64,000 bases of DNA from a virus, in IMG/VR virus record IMGVR_UViG_3300031963_000063, positions 21,487-85,486 of that record. One strand, given 5' to 3'. A model generated the notes under the pieces. It made no database searches, was not told the origin of the DNA, and saw only the letters and a program-made list of their open reading frames with translations. Below are positions 5,872-15,100 of this stretch, one piece after another. The position numbers and the translations under genes are program-made. How positions within the stretch are numbered: the first letter of the stretch is position 1; the number at the start of each line of letters is the position of its first letter.

Positions 5872-6467
5872 GAACGACCTCCCCACCTAATTTGAGGAAA
5901 TGCTTCTGAAACAATTTCTTTTGTAATTTTATATTTTTCTTGCAGTTTTTTGTCTTTAACCAGGCAAATAATTTCTGCTTCAAGAGGATGAAGACCTTGT
6001 AAAAGATTAATAAACATTGACTCACGCCGAATAGCACTCATACTATCGTTACCACCTTTGATAAAATGATAGAAGTGCTTGAACTCTTTACGAATTGTGG
6101 TTCTTGCTTGAGTATCAGATACTCCTAGAGAGAAAGAACCTGATTCATACATGGCACGAATCTCTTCTGTAATCTTAGTTGAAAGAGTTCCACTATGAAC
6201 GGTCTGATCATCATAACTTGAATAAGGAACTGGTCCATCAGGAAGCATCGTGATGATAGATTCATCAAAATTCCAAATCAAAAGAGCCCGAATTGAATCG
6301 TGGTTATATTTCTGAAGTAATTCTACTTTCTTTTCTTTAGATCTTTGTTTTGAGATTAAATCAAAAATTTCAAAAGCAAGAGGATTATTGGGAAGTTCTA
6401 CAATAGGAGTTTCTTTTACTGCCTTTGTTTTACTCGTCGTTGTCTTCTTCTGTGTCGTCGTAGTCAT
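5868..6467 (-). CDS. DUF6433-family protein (199 aa)
   Basis: Start chosen at ATG 6467 (MTTTTQKK), as upstream alternatives run deeper into the membrane-protein gene. The body has FEIFDLISKQRSKEKKVELL, then HFYHFIKGGNDSMSAIRRE and LHPLEAEIICLVKDKKLQ, the conserved blocks I associate with DUF6433 proteins of T4-like cyanophages. Function unknown. It overlaps the upstream membrane gene by 38 bases and is coupled to the downstream gene by ATGA. Confidence 0.7.
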   Translation of the reverse strand: MTTTTQKKTTTSKTKAVKETPIVELPNNPLAFEIFDLISKQRSKEKKVELLQKYNHDSIRALLIWNFDESIITMLPDGPVPYSSYDDQTVHSGTLSTKITEEIRAMYESGSFSLGVSDTQARTTIRKEFKHFYHFIKGGNDSMSAIRRESMFINLLQGLHPLEAEIICLVKDKKLQEKYKITKEIVSEAFPQIRWGGRS

Positions 6468-6660
6468 GATAGTTCTCAAAATTAAATGCAATCACCTCAT
6501 CTGGAATCAGGTTACCCTGGTTATCAAACATCTCGGGGTGAGGTCTTGGAATTTCCCGATAGTTCATCATATATTCTCGTGCTACCCAACCCGCCATTAC
6601 TCCCACTATAAGAAACAAAACGGTTAGAAAGGAACCGAAAACTAAACTAACTGCGAGCAT
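6430..6660 (-). CDS. Conserved small membrane protein (76 aa)
   Basis: One N-terminal hydrophobic segment (VSLVFGSFLTVLFLIVGVMA), then GWVAREYMMNYREI, a proline-containing linker with HPEMFDNQGNLIPDEV, and a very acidic end. The central part is familiar from other T4-like cyanophages. Ribosome site GAGG lies before ATG 6660. Likely N-in single-span protein; function unknown. Confidence 0.65.
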   Translation of the reverse strand: MLAVSLVFGSFLTVLFLIVGVMAGWVAREYMMNYREIPRPHPEMFDNQGNLIPDEVIAFNFENYHDYDDTEEDNDE

Positions 6661-6901
6661 TTCTTTTACCTCGGGAAACTACTTTTCTTTTCCTGGACTT
6701 AAAGGAAAATTCAAAATAGATGGTTACTTCCCGATTGAGAAAGCAAACCATCTTCTCAAAGATGAAGATGATGTGGAACGGTTGAGTCTGCTTTCTTTTG
6801 CCTCCATGAAGAATAAGTTCAACACCACGATTTCTATGGTTGGAATTATTTATGTCACTGTTTAATGATTTGTTGTTCTTTGAGGAATTTGATTGTGTCA
6901 A
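6647..6901 (-). CDS. Possible small basic protein with TTG start (84 aa)
   Basis: Open frame beginning at TTG 6901, preceded by AGGAGG five bases away, although those bases also encode the glycine pair of the glutaredoxin. It overlaps grx by 47 bases and the next gene by 14. The C-terminal half (EVTIYFEFSFKSRKRKVVSR) alternates hydrophobic and polar residues like beta strands and is strongly basic. Without it a 190-base gap would remain. Product unverified; an internal ATG would give 35 residues instead. Confidence 0.4.
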   Translation of the reverse strand: MTQSNSSKNNKSLNSDINNSNHRNRGVELILHGGKRKQTQPFHIIFIFEKMVCFLNREVTIYFEFSFKSRKRKVVSRGKRNARS

Positions 6902-7097
6902 CGGATCCTCCTAATTTTTTATCATCACAAATAACTTGTGGAAATGTAGAACCTTCACCAAATTCAGAATAAAATTCTTCTTTAGTAAAGTGTTCATTAA
7001 GATTATATACCACAAAGCTACTTCCTGTCAATTCCAATACTTGCTTAACTTTATAGCAATATGGACAATCTTCTTTTGAATAGACTGTAAAATTCAT
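6855..7097 (-). CDS. grx: Glutaredoxin
   Basis: 80 residues with the dithiol active site CPYC (11-14), TFPQV with the cis-proline (about 51-55), and the GGSVD glutathione-binding turn (63-67). This is the full minimal glutaredoxin. T4 NrdC is the functional counterpart, giving electrons to ribonucleotide reductase or reducing protein disulfides. It sits behind an exact sigma-70 promoter, but a strong terminator lies between that promoter and this gene. Confidence 0.9.
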   Translation of the reverse strand: MNFTVYSKEDCPYCYKVKQVLELTGSSFVVYNLNEHFTKEEFYSEFGEGSTFPQVICDDKKLGGSVDTIKFLKEQQIIKQ

Positions 7098-7130
7098 AAT
7101 TTTTTGACGACTTATATTAATTTATAAGAG

Positions 7131-7155
7131 AAAAAAGGAGGGTTTAAACCCTCCT
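7131..7155 (-). terminator. Strong intrinsic terminator upstream of grx
   Basis: Perfect 20-base palindrome AGGAGGGTTTAAACCCTCCT (7155-7136) followed by TTTTTT on the minus strand. It lies between the promoter at 7233-7261 and grx. Confidence 0.85.
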
Positions 7156-7226
7156 ACTAACCACCAACTCACCTCTCCCACCACAGAGAGGGTCTTCATT
7201 CCCAAAGATACAAGGATGTTGAAGAC
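7131..7226 (-). ncRNA. Candidate short RNA or attenuator leader
   Basis: An exact promoter (7261-7233) would start RNA near 7226; a perfect terminator ends it near 7131. The roughly 95-base product has no ORF. It contains GTCTTC...GAAGAC and CCTCTC-N8-GAGAGG (on either strand) before the terminator stem. Either a stable small RNA or an attenuated leader of grx. No homology to a named RNA recognised. Confidence 0.5.
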
Positions 7227-7232
7227 TTGATT

Positions 7233-7261
7233 ATTATAAAGGGTTTTATTGTGGTTGTCAA
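7233..7261 (-). promoter_or_regulatory. Perfect consensus sigma-70 promoter
   Basis: TTGACA (7261-7256), 17 bases, TATAAT (7238-7233). The TGA of the upstream 65-residue gene is part of the -35 box. An AGGGTT...AACCCT arm pair encloses the -35 box and spacer. Confidence 0.85.
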
Positions 7262-7455
7262 CCCTCTTCCGAAGATTCGGGAGTAATATCAGGCACTGGA
7301 TGAGTGATAGTTATTTCTATTTTATGTTCTGGTCCATGCTCTTCTAACATTTGTGTCACTTGTTCGATTGTATAACCAGTATCATTTGCTGGGTCTGCAG
7401 TCAAATGATAAACATGCATCAAAGGCATGGTAAGTGTTTCAGTTCTTGTTGCCAT
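7258..7455 (-). CDS. Small hypothetical protein (65 aa)
   Basis: MATRTETLTMPLMHVYHLTA, then a segment with EQVTQMLEEHGPEHKIEITI and an acidic end. Starts one base after the glycosyltransferase stop. It looks soluble, with mixed strand and helix. No family recognised; it ends the glycan-gene run. Confidence 0.6.
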   Translation of the reverse strand: MATRTETLTMPLMHVYHLTADPANDTGYTIEQVTQMLEEHGPEHKIEITITHPVPDITPESSEEG

Positions 7456-7456
7456 T

Positions 7457-8485
7457 TTAATTTTTCCTCCAAAGTTCTTTTGAAAACTGGACCCAATCTT
7501 CTATTCGGGTATCCCAGCTGTACTGTTTATTTATTACTTCAACTTGATATTGTGAATCAAATTGACCAGTTCGGTATTCCGTAAGTGTTCTTTTTAGTTC
7601 TCTAGTAAATCTTTCAATATGTTTTTTTCTGTCTGGAATAAACCCATAATGACGAGAAAATCCCATTCCAGTTTCTGGAAGAGCACCAAGATTACTGGTG
7701 AGAACAGAACATCCAGCAGAAAGTGCTTCGATCATGCAAATGCATGATGTTTCTAGAAAATAAGTTGGGTACGCAAAGATATGCGTATTCATAAGTTGCT
7801 CTCTAATTTTTGAGTTATTTGTTCTAGTGTGGCGAACAACTCTTTTATCAGCATTGGCAAGTCTTAAACAATAACGAAGAAACTCTTCCTCTTGAGGAAG
7901 AACATGAGAATACTCATAAGTCTGAAGTCCTTGCTGATATTGTTTTTTACGTTCATCTGGATCAAGTTCATGAAAAATATGAAGTTCAAAATCTTCCTCT
8001 GGAATAAGTTTAATTGATTCAAGAAGAATATCTAAACCACGAATTGGATTCGGATGAAATATTAACTGCAATTTACCATCGGGTTTTTTGTGAGGTTCAA
8101 AAGGTTTAATCGCATTTTTCAAAACATAACATTTTTCCATTGGCATTTTGAAAGCTTCCATGAACCTTTCATATTGCCAATTAGAAACGAAGACAAATGC
8201 TTTGAAATATTTTACAAATTGAGGATCCATTAGATTCTCAAGATCTTGCTCTACATGATGAGGATGCAACCAGACAATATTTGAATTGTCTGGTGCGATT
8301 ACATTATCTCCAGGTATGACACACCAATGCCAATCAGCAAGATCTGGTGCTGCTGGAAGAACAAGGTCTTGCCATGCACGACCCATGATTTCTGTCCCAC
8401 CAACCCCATCAGGGTTGAGCACTGCCTCAAGAAGAGGTGGCATATTGTTATGCAGATATTCTGGTTTTGTATTAACTTCAGTCAT
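7457..8485 (-). CDS. GT4-type glycosyltransferase (GT-B fold)
   Basis: 342 residues. The N-terminal half has GGTEIMGRAW (about 29-38), the glycine-rich nucleotide-sugar loop, and later FVSNWQYERF. The C-terminal half has FHPNPIRGLDILL and the donor-binding E-x7-E element in FLETSCICMIEAL. Retaining transferase using a nucleotide-activated sugar; acceptor unknown. First residues overlap the stop of the upstream transferase (ATGA), so it belongs to one operon of glycan genes running from 12151 to 7457. Confidence 0.8.
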   Translation of the reverse strand: MTEVNTKPEYLHNNMPPLLEAVLNPDGVGGTEIMGRAWQDLVLPAAPDLADWHWCVIPGDNVIAPDNSNIVWLHPHHVEQDLENLMDPQFVKYFKAFVFVSNWQYERFMEAFKMPMEKCYVLKNAIKPFEPHKKPDGKLQLIFHPNPIRGLDILLESIKLIPEEDFELHIFHELDPDERKKQYQQGLQTYEYSHVLPQEEEFLRYCLRLANADKRVVRHTRTNNSKIREQLMNTHIFAYPTYFLETSCICMIEALSAGCSVLTSNLGALPETGMGFSRHYGFIPDRKKHIERFTRELKRTLTEYRTGQFDSQYQVEVINKQYSWDTRIEDWVQFSKELWRKN

Positions 8486-9324
8486 AGTACCTCCTCAATA
8501 AATTTAGACATTGGCGATTTCTTAAAGATTTCAAGACCCCTTTCTGCCTGAGCATCAAGTTCTTCTGGTTTTTTAAGAAGTTTGTATGCTGTATCAACAA
8601 AACGATTGTAAGTTGATGTAAATACTGTACCCTCCATGTACTCAGGGAAATCAGTGTCATGATTTCTTTCAGAAAGAACGGGAACTTTATTTTGAATAAG
8701 ATGTGTCACTCTTACCATCTCAAAGATTTGATTATCCATATTATGGAGATTGATAACTAACTTTGCTCTTTTAATAAGTTCATCTCTTTCATCTCCATAG
8801 GTACTTTGAATATGCATAAAATTTATTTTTTTATTTGATGCAAATTGATCTAAAATATGAGTTCTTCTTGGAGTTGGACACCCATAAAAAAGAATGTCAA
8901 TATCACGATCTTCTGGTTTGTTTCTTTCAAAGTAGGAAATTTCAGGAACGTAACCGATCTTACAGTGCTTAATATTTTCTACACCTACTTTACGTAATAT
9001 CTCAACATTTCGCATTGAATAATCCCACACTTCAAGACCACGATATTTGCGGCACCAACGTAAACATTCTGGTCCGTCTTTCATCTGTTCAAGAGAATAG
9101 ACGATTGTATCTTTTGGAATATCATGCCTCACCACATCTACTGGACAGTGGTGCATTCCAAAGACAATATTTTTCTTATCGGTAGCAAAATCATTTACAC
9201 TATTTGTAACATCATGTCCCAACTCTTGTAAAGAAAAGAACATTGCTGCTTCAATCTCATGAAAGACTTGAGAGTGAACATAAAAACCATTATCAGGTAC
9301 AATTCTTACTAAATTAAATTTCAT
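8482..9324 (-). CDS. Glycosyltransferase family 1/4-like protein
   Basis: 280 residues from ATG 9324 (MKFNLVRIVP), chosen because it has GGAGAG upstream and overlaps the previous stop, whereas the frame is open further upstream. Features: FHEIEAAMFFSLQELGH near the start, then DIDILFYGCPTPRRTHIL (start of the C-terminal Rossmann half) and VINLHNMDNQIFEMVRVTHL, the usual donor-site helix. No true E-x7-E, so donor specificity is open. Likely acts on the same glycan as its neighbours. Confidence 0.7.
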   Translation of the reverse strand: MKFNLVRIVPDNGFYVHSQVFHEIEAAMFFSLQELGHDVTNSVNDFATDKKNIVFGMHHCPVDVVRHDIPKDTIVYSLEQMKDGPECLRWCRKYRGLEVWDYSMRNVEILRKVGVENIKHCKIGYVPEISYFERNKPEDRDIDILFYGCPTPRRTHILDQFASNKKINFMHIQSTYGDERDELIKRAKLVINLHNMDNQIFEMVRVTHLIQNKVPVLSERNHDTDFPEYMEGTVFTSTYNRFVDTAYKLLKKPEELDAQAERGLEIFKKSPMSKFIEEVL

Positions 9325-10741
9325 GAATAAACTCTCCAAAATTCTTTTTAATTTCATCAATTAAATTTATATCCGCACAAATAACACCCAATCCATTACA
9401 ATGACCAAAATTTGTTTTTGGTATATTGATTTCTTTAAAAAACTCACCTACACCAAAATCTTTGACCATAGTATCATGCATTATTATTATGCCATTTTTC
9501 TTTACAAATTTTGTCCATTTTTCAAAATCATTTTTAACTGCTTCATAAGTATGCAGTCCATCAATATGAAGGACATCAATTTGCTTATCCCAGTTTTTAA
9601 CTACATCATCAAAGAATCCTTTAATAAAAGTAATATTATTCAGTTCAAGTTCTTTTTGCTTCTCTAAAACATAATCATAGGTATTTCTAATTCCCGCATG
9701 TTGATCTCCTTCAAAACTATCAATACCATAAATGTGTCCAATCTCTGGAAGTGCGAAGCAAAATGTAGAATAACCATAATCAACACCTAAGTCTACCACA
9801 ACTTCTGGTTGAACTCTACGAATTAACCAGTCAGCAAAAAGTCTGTGATCTCTCCAGTTAAAATTGCCCATAGAACCAATTTCTGTGAGAGTATGAACTT
9901 TGCTATATCGACGATTTTCTTCATCACTCTTTATACTTTCATCATACATCTCTCTCGGATAATAAATGAAATATCTTTCCAGACCTTGATTATCATACTG
10001 ATGATGACGACGATAATGAAAGCAATGTTGTTTTGGAATACCAGTTGCCATCCAAAGTTCAAAACAATAACGATAGTTTTGTAGCTCTCTCATCATTGCT
10101 TCAACATCCATGTACTCTTCAATCTTAAGTGGATGCTTCAGTTTGCGGATGTAATCATTTCGTGCCCACCAGAAGTTTCCTGCATAGTGTTGAACAACAA
10201 AATCAAGTTTAATATCGTGCCGTTCTACCCAATCAACACCACAACAATCATATCCCTCATCTAATTTAGCAATACAGTCCTCCCACTTTTCAATGTTGTA
10301 ATACTGCATATAGTGTCTCCAGTCCTTAATCGCACCAGGAATATGGGTTGAATAAGAAACCATTCCTTTATTATGGAAGTAAAAAACATATCCATCATCT
10401 TCTTGGCAGTGATCATAAATTTTTGCAAGAGTCTGACCCTCATAAAAATTTGGTTGTTCACCTACAGACCTCATATCAATAATATTAACAAATGGATATC
10501 TATCTTTTATATAACCAGTTACCATCTGGTCATAGGAATGTCCAGTTTTAGAATTATAAAGACCTAAAGGTAGAGTAATACACATATTAATGATTGCCTT
10601 CTCAGAAAGACCAACCGTTTTTAGTAAACTCATTTGTTCATCAACCCACCAGATCCACATATTATTAGTGTCTGGTATATAAAGATGGTAAAATACCGTG
10701 ATAGTTTTTGGTATCTGCTTTTCGTTCTTATAATTTAACAT
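9314..10741 (-). CDS. Two-domain glycan protein: transferase-like N-terminus, SAM methyltransferase C-terminus
   Basis: 475 residues. Residues 1 to about 280 form a GT-A-like region (FYHLYIPDTNNMWIWWVDEQ; FHNKGMVSYST; VERHDIKLDFV) without an obvious DxD. From about 300 comes a class I methyltransferase of the Methyltransf_24 type: VVDLGVDYGYSTF (motif I), IYGIDSFEGD, IDVLHIDGLHTYEAVKNDF and GIIIMHDT. It may add and then cap a sugar. Begins MLNYKNEKQ, an opening shared with the two upstream transferases. Overlaps both neighbours. Confidence 0.7.
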   Translation of the reverse strand: MLNYKNEKQIPKTITVFYHLYIPDTNNMWIWWVDEQMSLLKTVGLSEKAIINMCITLPLGLYNSKTGHSYDQMVTGYIKDRYPFVNIIDMRSVGEQPNFYEGQTLAKIYDHCQEDDGYVFYFHNKGMVSYSTHIPGAIKDWRHYMQYYNIEKWEDCIAKLDEGYDCCGVDWVERHDIKLDFVVQHYAGNFWWARNDYIRKLKHPLKIEEYMDVEAMMRELQNYRYCFELWMATGIPKQHCFHYRRHHQYDNQGLERYFIYYPREMYDESIKSDEENRRYSKVHTLTEIGSMGNFNWRDHRLFADWLIRRVQPEVVVDLGVDYGYSTFCFALPEIGHIYGIDSFEGDQHAGIRNTYDYVLEKQKELELNNITFIKGFFDDVVKNWDKQIDVLHIDGLHTYEAVKNDFEKWTKFVKKNGIIIMHDTMVKDFGVGEFFKEINIPKTNFGHCNGLGVICADINLIDEIKKNFGEFIHEI

Positions 10742-11427
10742 ACAATAGCACTCTTAACGTGACCAACAATTACTGAAGGATCTACATAAACATTATAACC
10801 ACTTTCGGTTACTCTTTCACAAAAATATAAATCTTCTCCTAGTGGAAGTTCATAATTAACACCATCAACCTCTTGAATAACTTTTCCAAGTCCAAACCAA
10901 GGTCTTTTAAGTGATTCGAAAACACCAAATTTTACACACATGAAACCCAATCCAACACCATAGACTGGTATTGGAGTTTCATTTTTTTGCAATTCTTTTA
11001 ATTCTTCTCTTGTCATTGGTCGAAAATCATTCTTTTTACGATGGACCATAGCATCCATTCCTCTAGATTCAAAATATATTCCAGAAATTAAATCTTTATC
11101 CGAAACAAGAAGTTTTAAAAAATGTTCTGGATTCCAAACGATATCACTATCAATCATAAAAAGTTTATCGTAAGTGTATAGATGCTTTCCAGGAGAAGAA
11201 TTGAAAACTTCTAAGTTACGACTTCCAGTGATAGTAGCCTCTCTTGCATTTGTAACTAGAGAGGCGTGTTCACTTTGATAAAACCAAGAAATTTTATTTT
11301 CTTGAAGGGTTTGAATTGTTGCCATTAAACATTTTACATATTCGGCACACATTTTATCCCCAGGTGTTGTAATAACCACATTATAATGTGGTTTCTGTTG
11401 CTTTACTTGATTAGAATAATTTAACAT
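10735..11427 (-). CDS. GT-A glycosyltransferase, paralogue of the next gene
   Basis: 230 residues. DxD is visible in FMIDSDIVW (about 92-100); the ends GVGLGFMCVKFGVFESL, LGEDLYFCERVTESGYNVYVDP and VIVGHVK match the acceptor and metal-binding region of GT-A enzymes. Clearly paralogous to the 239-residue neighbour (same order SDIVW, SGIYF, GEDLYFCE, VGHVK). Begins MLNYSNQ. Stop overlaps the following gene start by 7 bases. Confidence 0.75.
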   Translation of the reverse strand: MLNYSNQVKQQKPHYNVVITTPGDKMCAEYVKCLMATIQTLQENKISWFYQSEHASLVTNAREATITGSRNLEVFNSSPGKHLYTYDKLFMIDSDIVWNPEHFLKLLVSDKDLISGIYFESRGMDAMVHRKKNDFRPMTREELKELQKNETPIPVYGVGLGFMCVKFGVFESLKRPWFGLGKVIQEVDGVNYELPLGEDLYFCERVTESGYNVYVDPSVIVGHVKSAIVC

Positions 11428-11431
11428 GTTT

Positions 11432-12151
11432 TTAAATAATTATCATTTTTTGATGTCCAACACGTACTTTTGGATTAACCCAAATATCAAATCCGTGCTT
11501 TCTAAATTCTTCACACATAGAAATGTCCTCAGACCCAACATCTTGTAAAATTACACCATCTGGTCTTTTTAATTCAACAACACGAGGAACAAACCAAGGA
11601 TAAGGAATTTTTTCATATACACCTTTTTTAATTAAAATCCAACCAAATCCACAATAATCAACCTTAAAGGGTTCGGATCGTCTTGCCATATCTTCTGCTG
11701 TTTCATATCTATTTGATCCTTTTTCGTAAAGTTCTTGATCATCTTCATGCTCTACAACGGTCGTTTTATTAGTTACTAATCCACCATTTGACTGCAAATA
11801 CCATCCAGAAGCAACATCTTTATTCATTTTGATAAGTTCAAGAAGGTCCTCTGTTGTAAAAATAATATCACTATCGATCCACATAATATAGTCATATGGA
11901 ATTTTTCCCCTAAAAGGCGTTAACATTGTTCCAGCATAATTATCTGCTTCCAGACAATCACTCCTTGCATGATTGACCATTGAGCTATATTTTTGAGAAA
12001 TATAAAAATTAATACCCAATTGATTTAGATCAAAAATTAATTTTATAAATTGCGTCATGAAAGTTCCAGAGTACATTAGACCTGGAAGACAAAATGCTAT
12101 TGTCTTTCCTTTCAAACTATTATTCGATTGATTTGTATAATTTAGAGGCAT
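11432..12151 (-). CDS. GT-A glycosyltransferase, paralogue of the previous gene
   Basis: 239 residues. DxD in YIMWIDSDIIF, then VASGWYLQSNGG, DYCGFGWILIKKGVYEKI, VGSEDISMCEEFRKHGFDIWVNP and VRVGHQK, the same block order as its neighbour. First gene of the glycan run. Begins MPLNYTNQ. Upstream (12152-12197) are a TATAATG -10-like element and AT-rich sequence but no convincing -35. Confidence 0.75.
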   Translation of the reverse strand: MPLNYTNQSNNSLKGKTIAFCLPGLMYSGTFMTQFIKLIFDLNQLGINFYISQKYSSMVNHARSDCLEADNYAGTMLTPFRGKIPYDYIMWIDSDIIFTTEDLLELIKMNKDVASGWYLQSNGGLVTNKTTVVEHEDDQELYEKGSNRYETAEDMARRSEPFKVDYCGFGWILIKKGVYEKIPYPWFVPRVVELKRPDGVILQDVGSEDISMCEEFRKHGFDIWVNPKVRVGHQKMIII

Positions 12152-12197
12152 ACAATAAAGTCAATATAGAATTCATTATAACATAGTTATACAAGTT

Positions 12198-15100
12198 TTA
12201 CCACCATGTAATTCGAATATATCCATCACCACCATTACCACCGAGTCCAAAAAAATCTTCCTCAGGTGCATAACCTCCGCCACCACCTCCGCCGCCTCCA
12301 GTGCCGCTTCCACCATTTCCTGCACCATAGGCAGGTGATGTGTCTGCAAATGAATAAAAACCAGATAATCCAACCGCATATAATTTATTATTAGCCATTG
12401 CAGTATCCATTATGTCATTAAAAGTATTATTCCAAATTCCTCTCCAAACAATCAAATCTGTAGAGACTCTCAATACTCCCGAAGCCGCAGTAAGAGCATA
12501 ATATCCACTCATATAATTAATAGAATATATTGGCTGTACTGTTGCTGCAGTTCTAAGTTGCCAATGTATAGTATCAGTTGAAGATGCTAAAAATCCATTA
12601 CCACCTCCAGTTATAAAAATATTACTAGACTCATTAATAACCAAAGATCTCAATTCATTCGTGGTAGGAATTCCTGAAGTTCTCAGTACCCAATGAATTG
12701 CATCACTAGAAACAGACACTCTGGCGGCAGTGCCAGCAGTGATATATCTATGAGCAGTGCCTACAGATGCCCGAACTTTATAGTATGGGGGAGTATGTGC
12801 GCCAGTTCTTAAAGTCCAATGAATCGTATCTGTTGATGATGCCAGACGATTTGAACCAGTGAGTGCTGCAACCCATTTTTCTGTTACCAAATTATTGTAA
12901 GCTACAGAATAGATGATCAGACCAGCCGAGGGAACTGTTCTTACACTCCAATTTACTCCAGAATTAGTAGATACTGCAAGACCACCAGCATTATTAAATG
13001 CCACTATATCAAAAGGTGCTCCTGCTGGAGGCGCATATAATAAAACGTCTCCGCCGCCAAAGACATAGGTAAGAGTCCAATCTGAACTTTGAACAGGTGA
13101 AGAATTAACAGCATAATAATATCCCCCATTAATACTACCAACAAAGTATCTTCCCGAAGTATTAGATATCTCAATAGAACCATGACTATTGAAACTTAAC
13201 GTTCTTGTATGCCAAGTATGAGGTCCTCTAGACTCTGCTCCGCCGCCACCTCCTCCACTACCAATATACATTACAGATGATAATGAGATCGCTGATGGTG
13301 CATTTAATGTTTGGGATAACTGCGCTTTTTGATTTATAGATAGATCAGCAGTTCCACCAAGACTAACACGACTAGTTTGATCATTATATGCTATTATACC
13401 AGCAGATCCACCTCTAGCAGATCCCCATCCACCACCCGCACCACCAGTTGATATATAAGAAAATGTACCAGCAATATTACTACCAGCACCGGCACTAGAA
13501 CTTGGACTAACTCCACCTTGACCACTTCTTGAAATTAAAAATCCTTTTTTTCCTGTAGGAGTAATGATTGCTCCAGCTCCTCCTCCGCCAGCTGCCGCAA
13601 CACCACCAGATCCAGATGTTATAATAATTGATGCAGTGGTTGTTCCTAATTGAGAATGCTTATATACAAAATTTATCGAGGTATTACCACCAGATCCACC
13701 ATTGCCATTGATACCACCAACAGCTGCAATTGTGGTTCCATCCGAATCAATTGATGTAATTGATTTAGTTGCAAATAATGCAGTTCTATTAGACCAGTGA
13801 ATTGTATCTGTTGAAGTAGCCAATTGCCCTAGACTATTTCCTGCAATATAAAGATTTGAACTAATAGAATTTACAATATTAGTAACGCCAGTAAATCCAG
13901 GAACAGTTCTTAAAGACCATTGAATTCCATCTGTAGAAACTATGAATTGATTAGTAGTTTGTGTAAAAGATGCAAAATATTTAAATGCAGATGTAAAAGA
14001 ACTGGCGGTAATATTATTAATAGTATTAATAGTTCCGGATGTTCTTGCAGTCCAGTGAATTGCATCAGTTGAAGATCGTATAAGACTTGAATTTCCTAAA
14101 ATAAAGAGAGAATCTTTAAAAGCAAGAAATGTACTATTAACACCGATAGATGCACCTACAGTTCTATTAGTCCAGTGAATTGTGTTCGTCGAAGTAACAT
14201 ATCCACCAGAAGTAGTAGCGACCAGATATACTGTTCCTGTTGTATTTGTACCCTCAGATATAGAAGTAACATTGCCAGAAACATTTGATCCAAGAGTTCT
14301 TAAAGACCATTGAATTCCATTTGTGGAGGTAGCAAGATGTCTATTTAGAAATGACGTACTTAGCATAGATATTGAACTCAATTTTGAATTAAAAACCTTA
14401 CTGACTTCATTACCTGCTAAAGTTCTTAAGGACCAATTAATACCATTTGTGGATGTAATTGGACCAAAGGGTCCACCAATGATAAATTTCATATTAGAAC
14501 TATATGAAATGGCAGAAAGTGTTGCACTATTAGTCGCAAGACCAGATCTTCCTTGAGTCCAAATGATACCATCTGTGCTGATGGATACACCTCGATTATT
14601 GCCACCCACACCACCAGATCCAACAGTTAGATTTAACCAATCCAATCCATATAAATCACGATCTATAATATAAGATTCATAAGCACCCGAACCGCCGCCA
14701 GCACCAGCATAAGATCCAAAGAAAGAAGCCCCAACTGATGCAGATGCACCACCACCTCCTGCACCCATTGCTTCAATATACAAAGTAGAAGCTGATCGTG
14801 GAATATTAAATGTATATGAACCAGGTATATCATAAAGCACTGAACCTCTTGCACTTTCCGTAGTTCCTTTTTTAGGAACCCATTTTTTAGAAGCTATATT
14901 AGAAGTTACAATTTTTCCGGTTTGTAAAGGTGTACTACTACCATTTAAAAGTAGAATGTTTTTACTATTTGAATAATGTAAATCAGAAAAATAAGTAAAA
15001 GTTCCTATATTAATAGTTGTTTTCAAACCCCAATGAATTGTATCTGTTGAACTATGTACAGATGTTGTATTAAAACTCGATAGAGCAAAAGCCTGATTGT

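Noticed and set aside
6662-6865. Plus-strand frame of about 68 codons with protein-like composition
   Set aside because: No usable start codon and opposite to every neighbouring gene; kept only as a note beside the minus-strand TTG frame.
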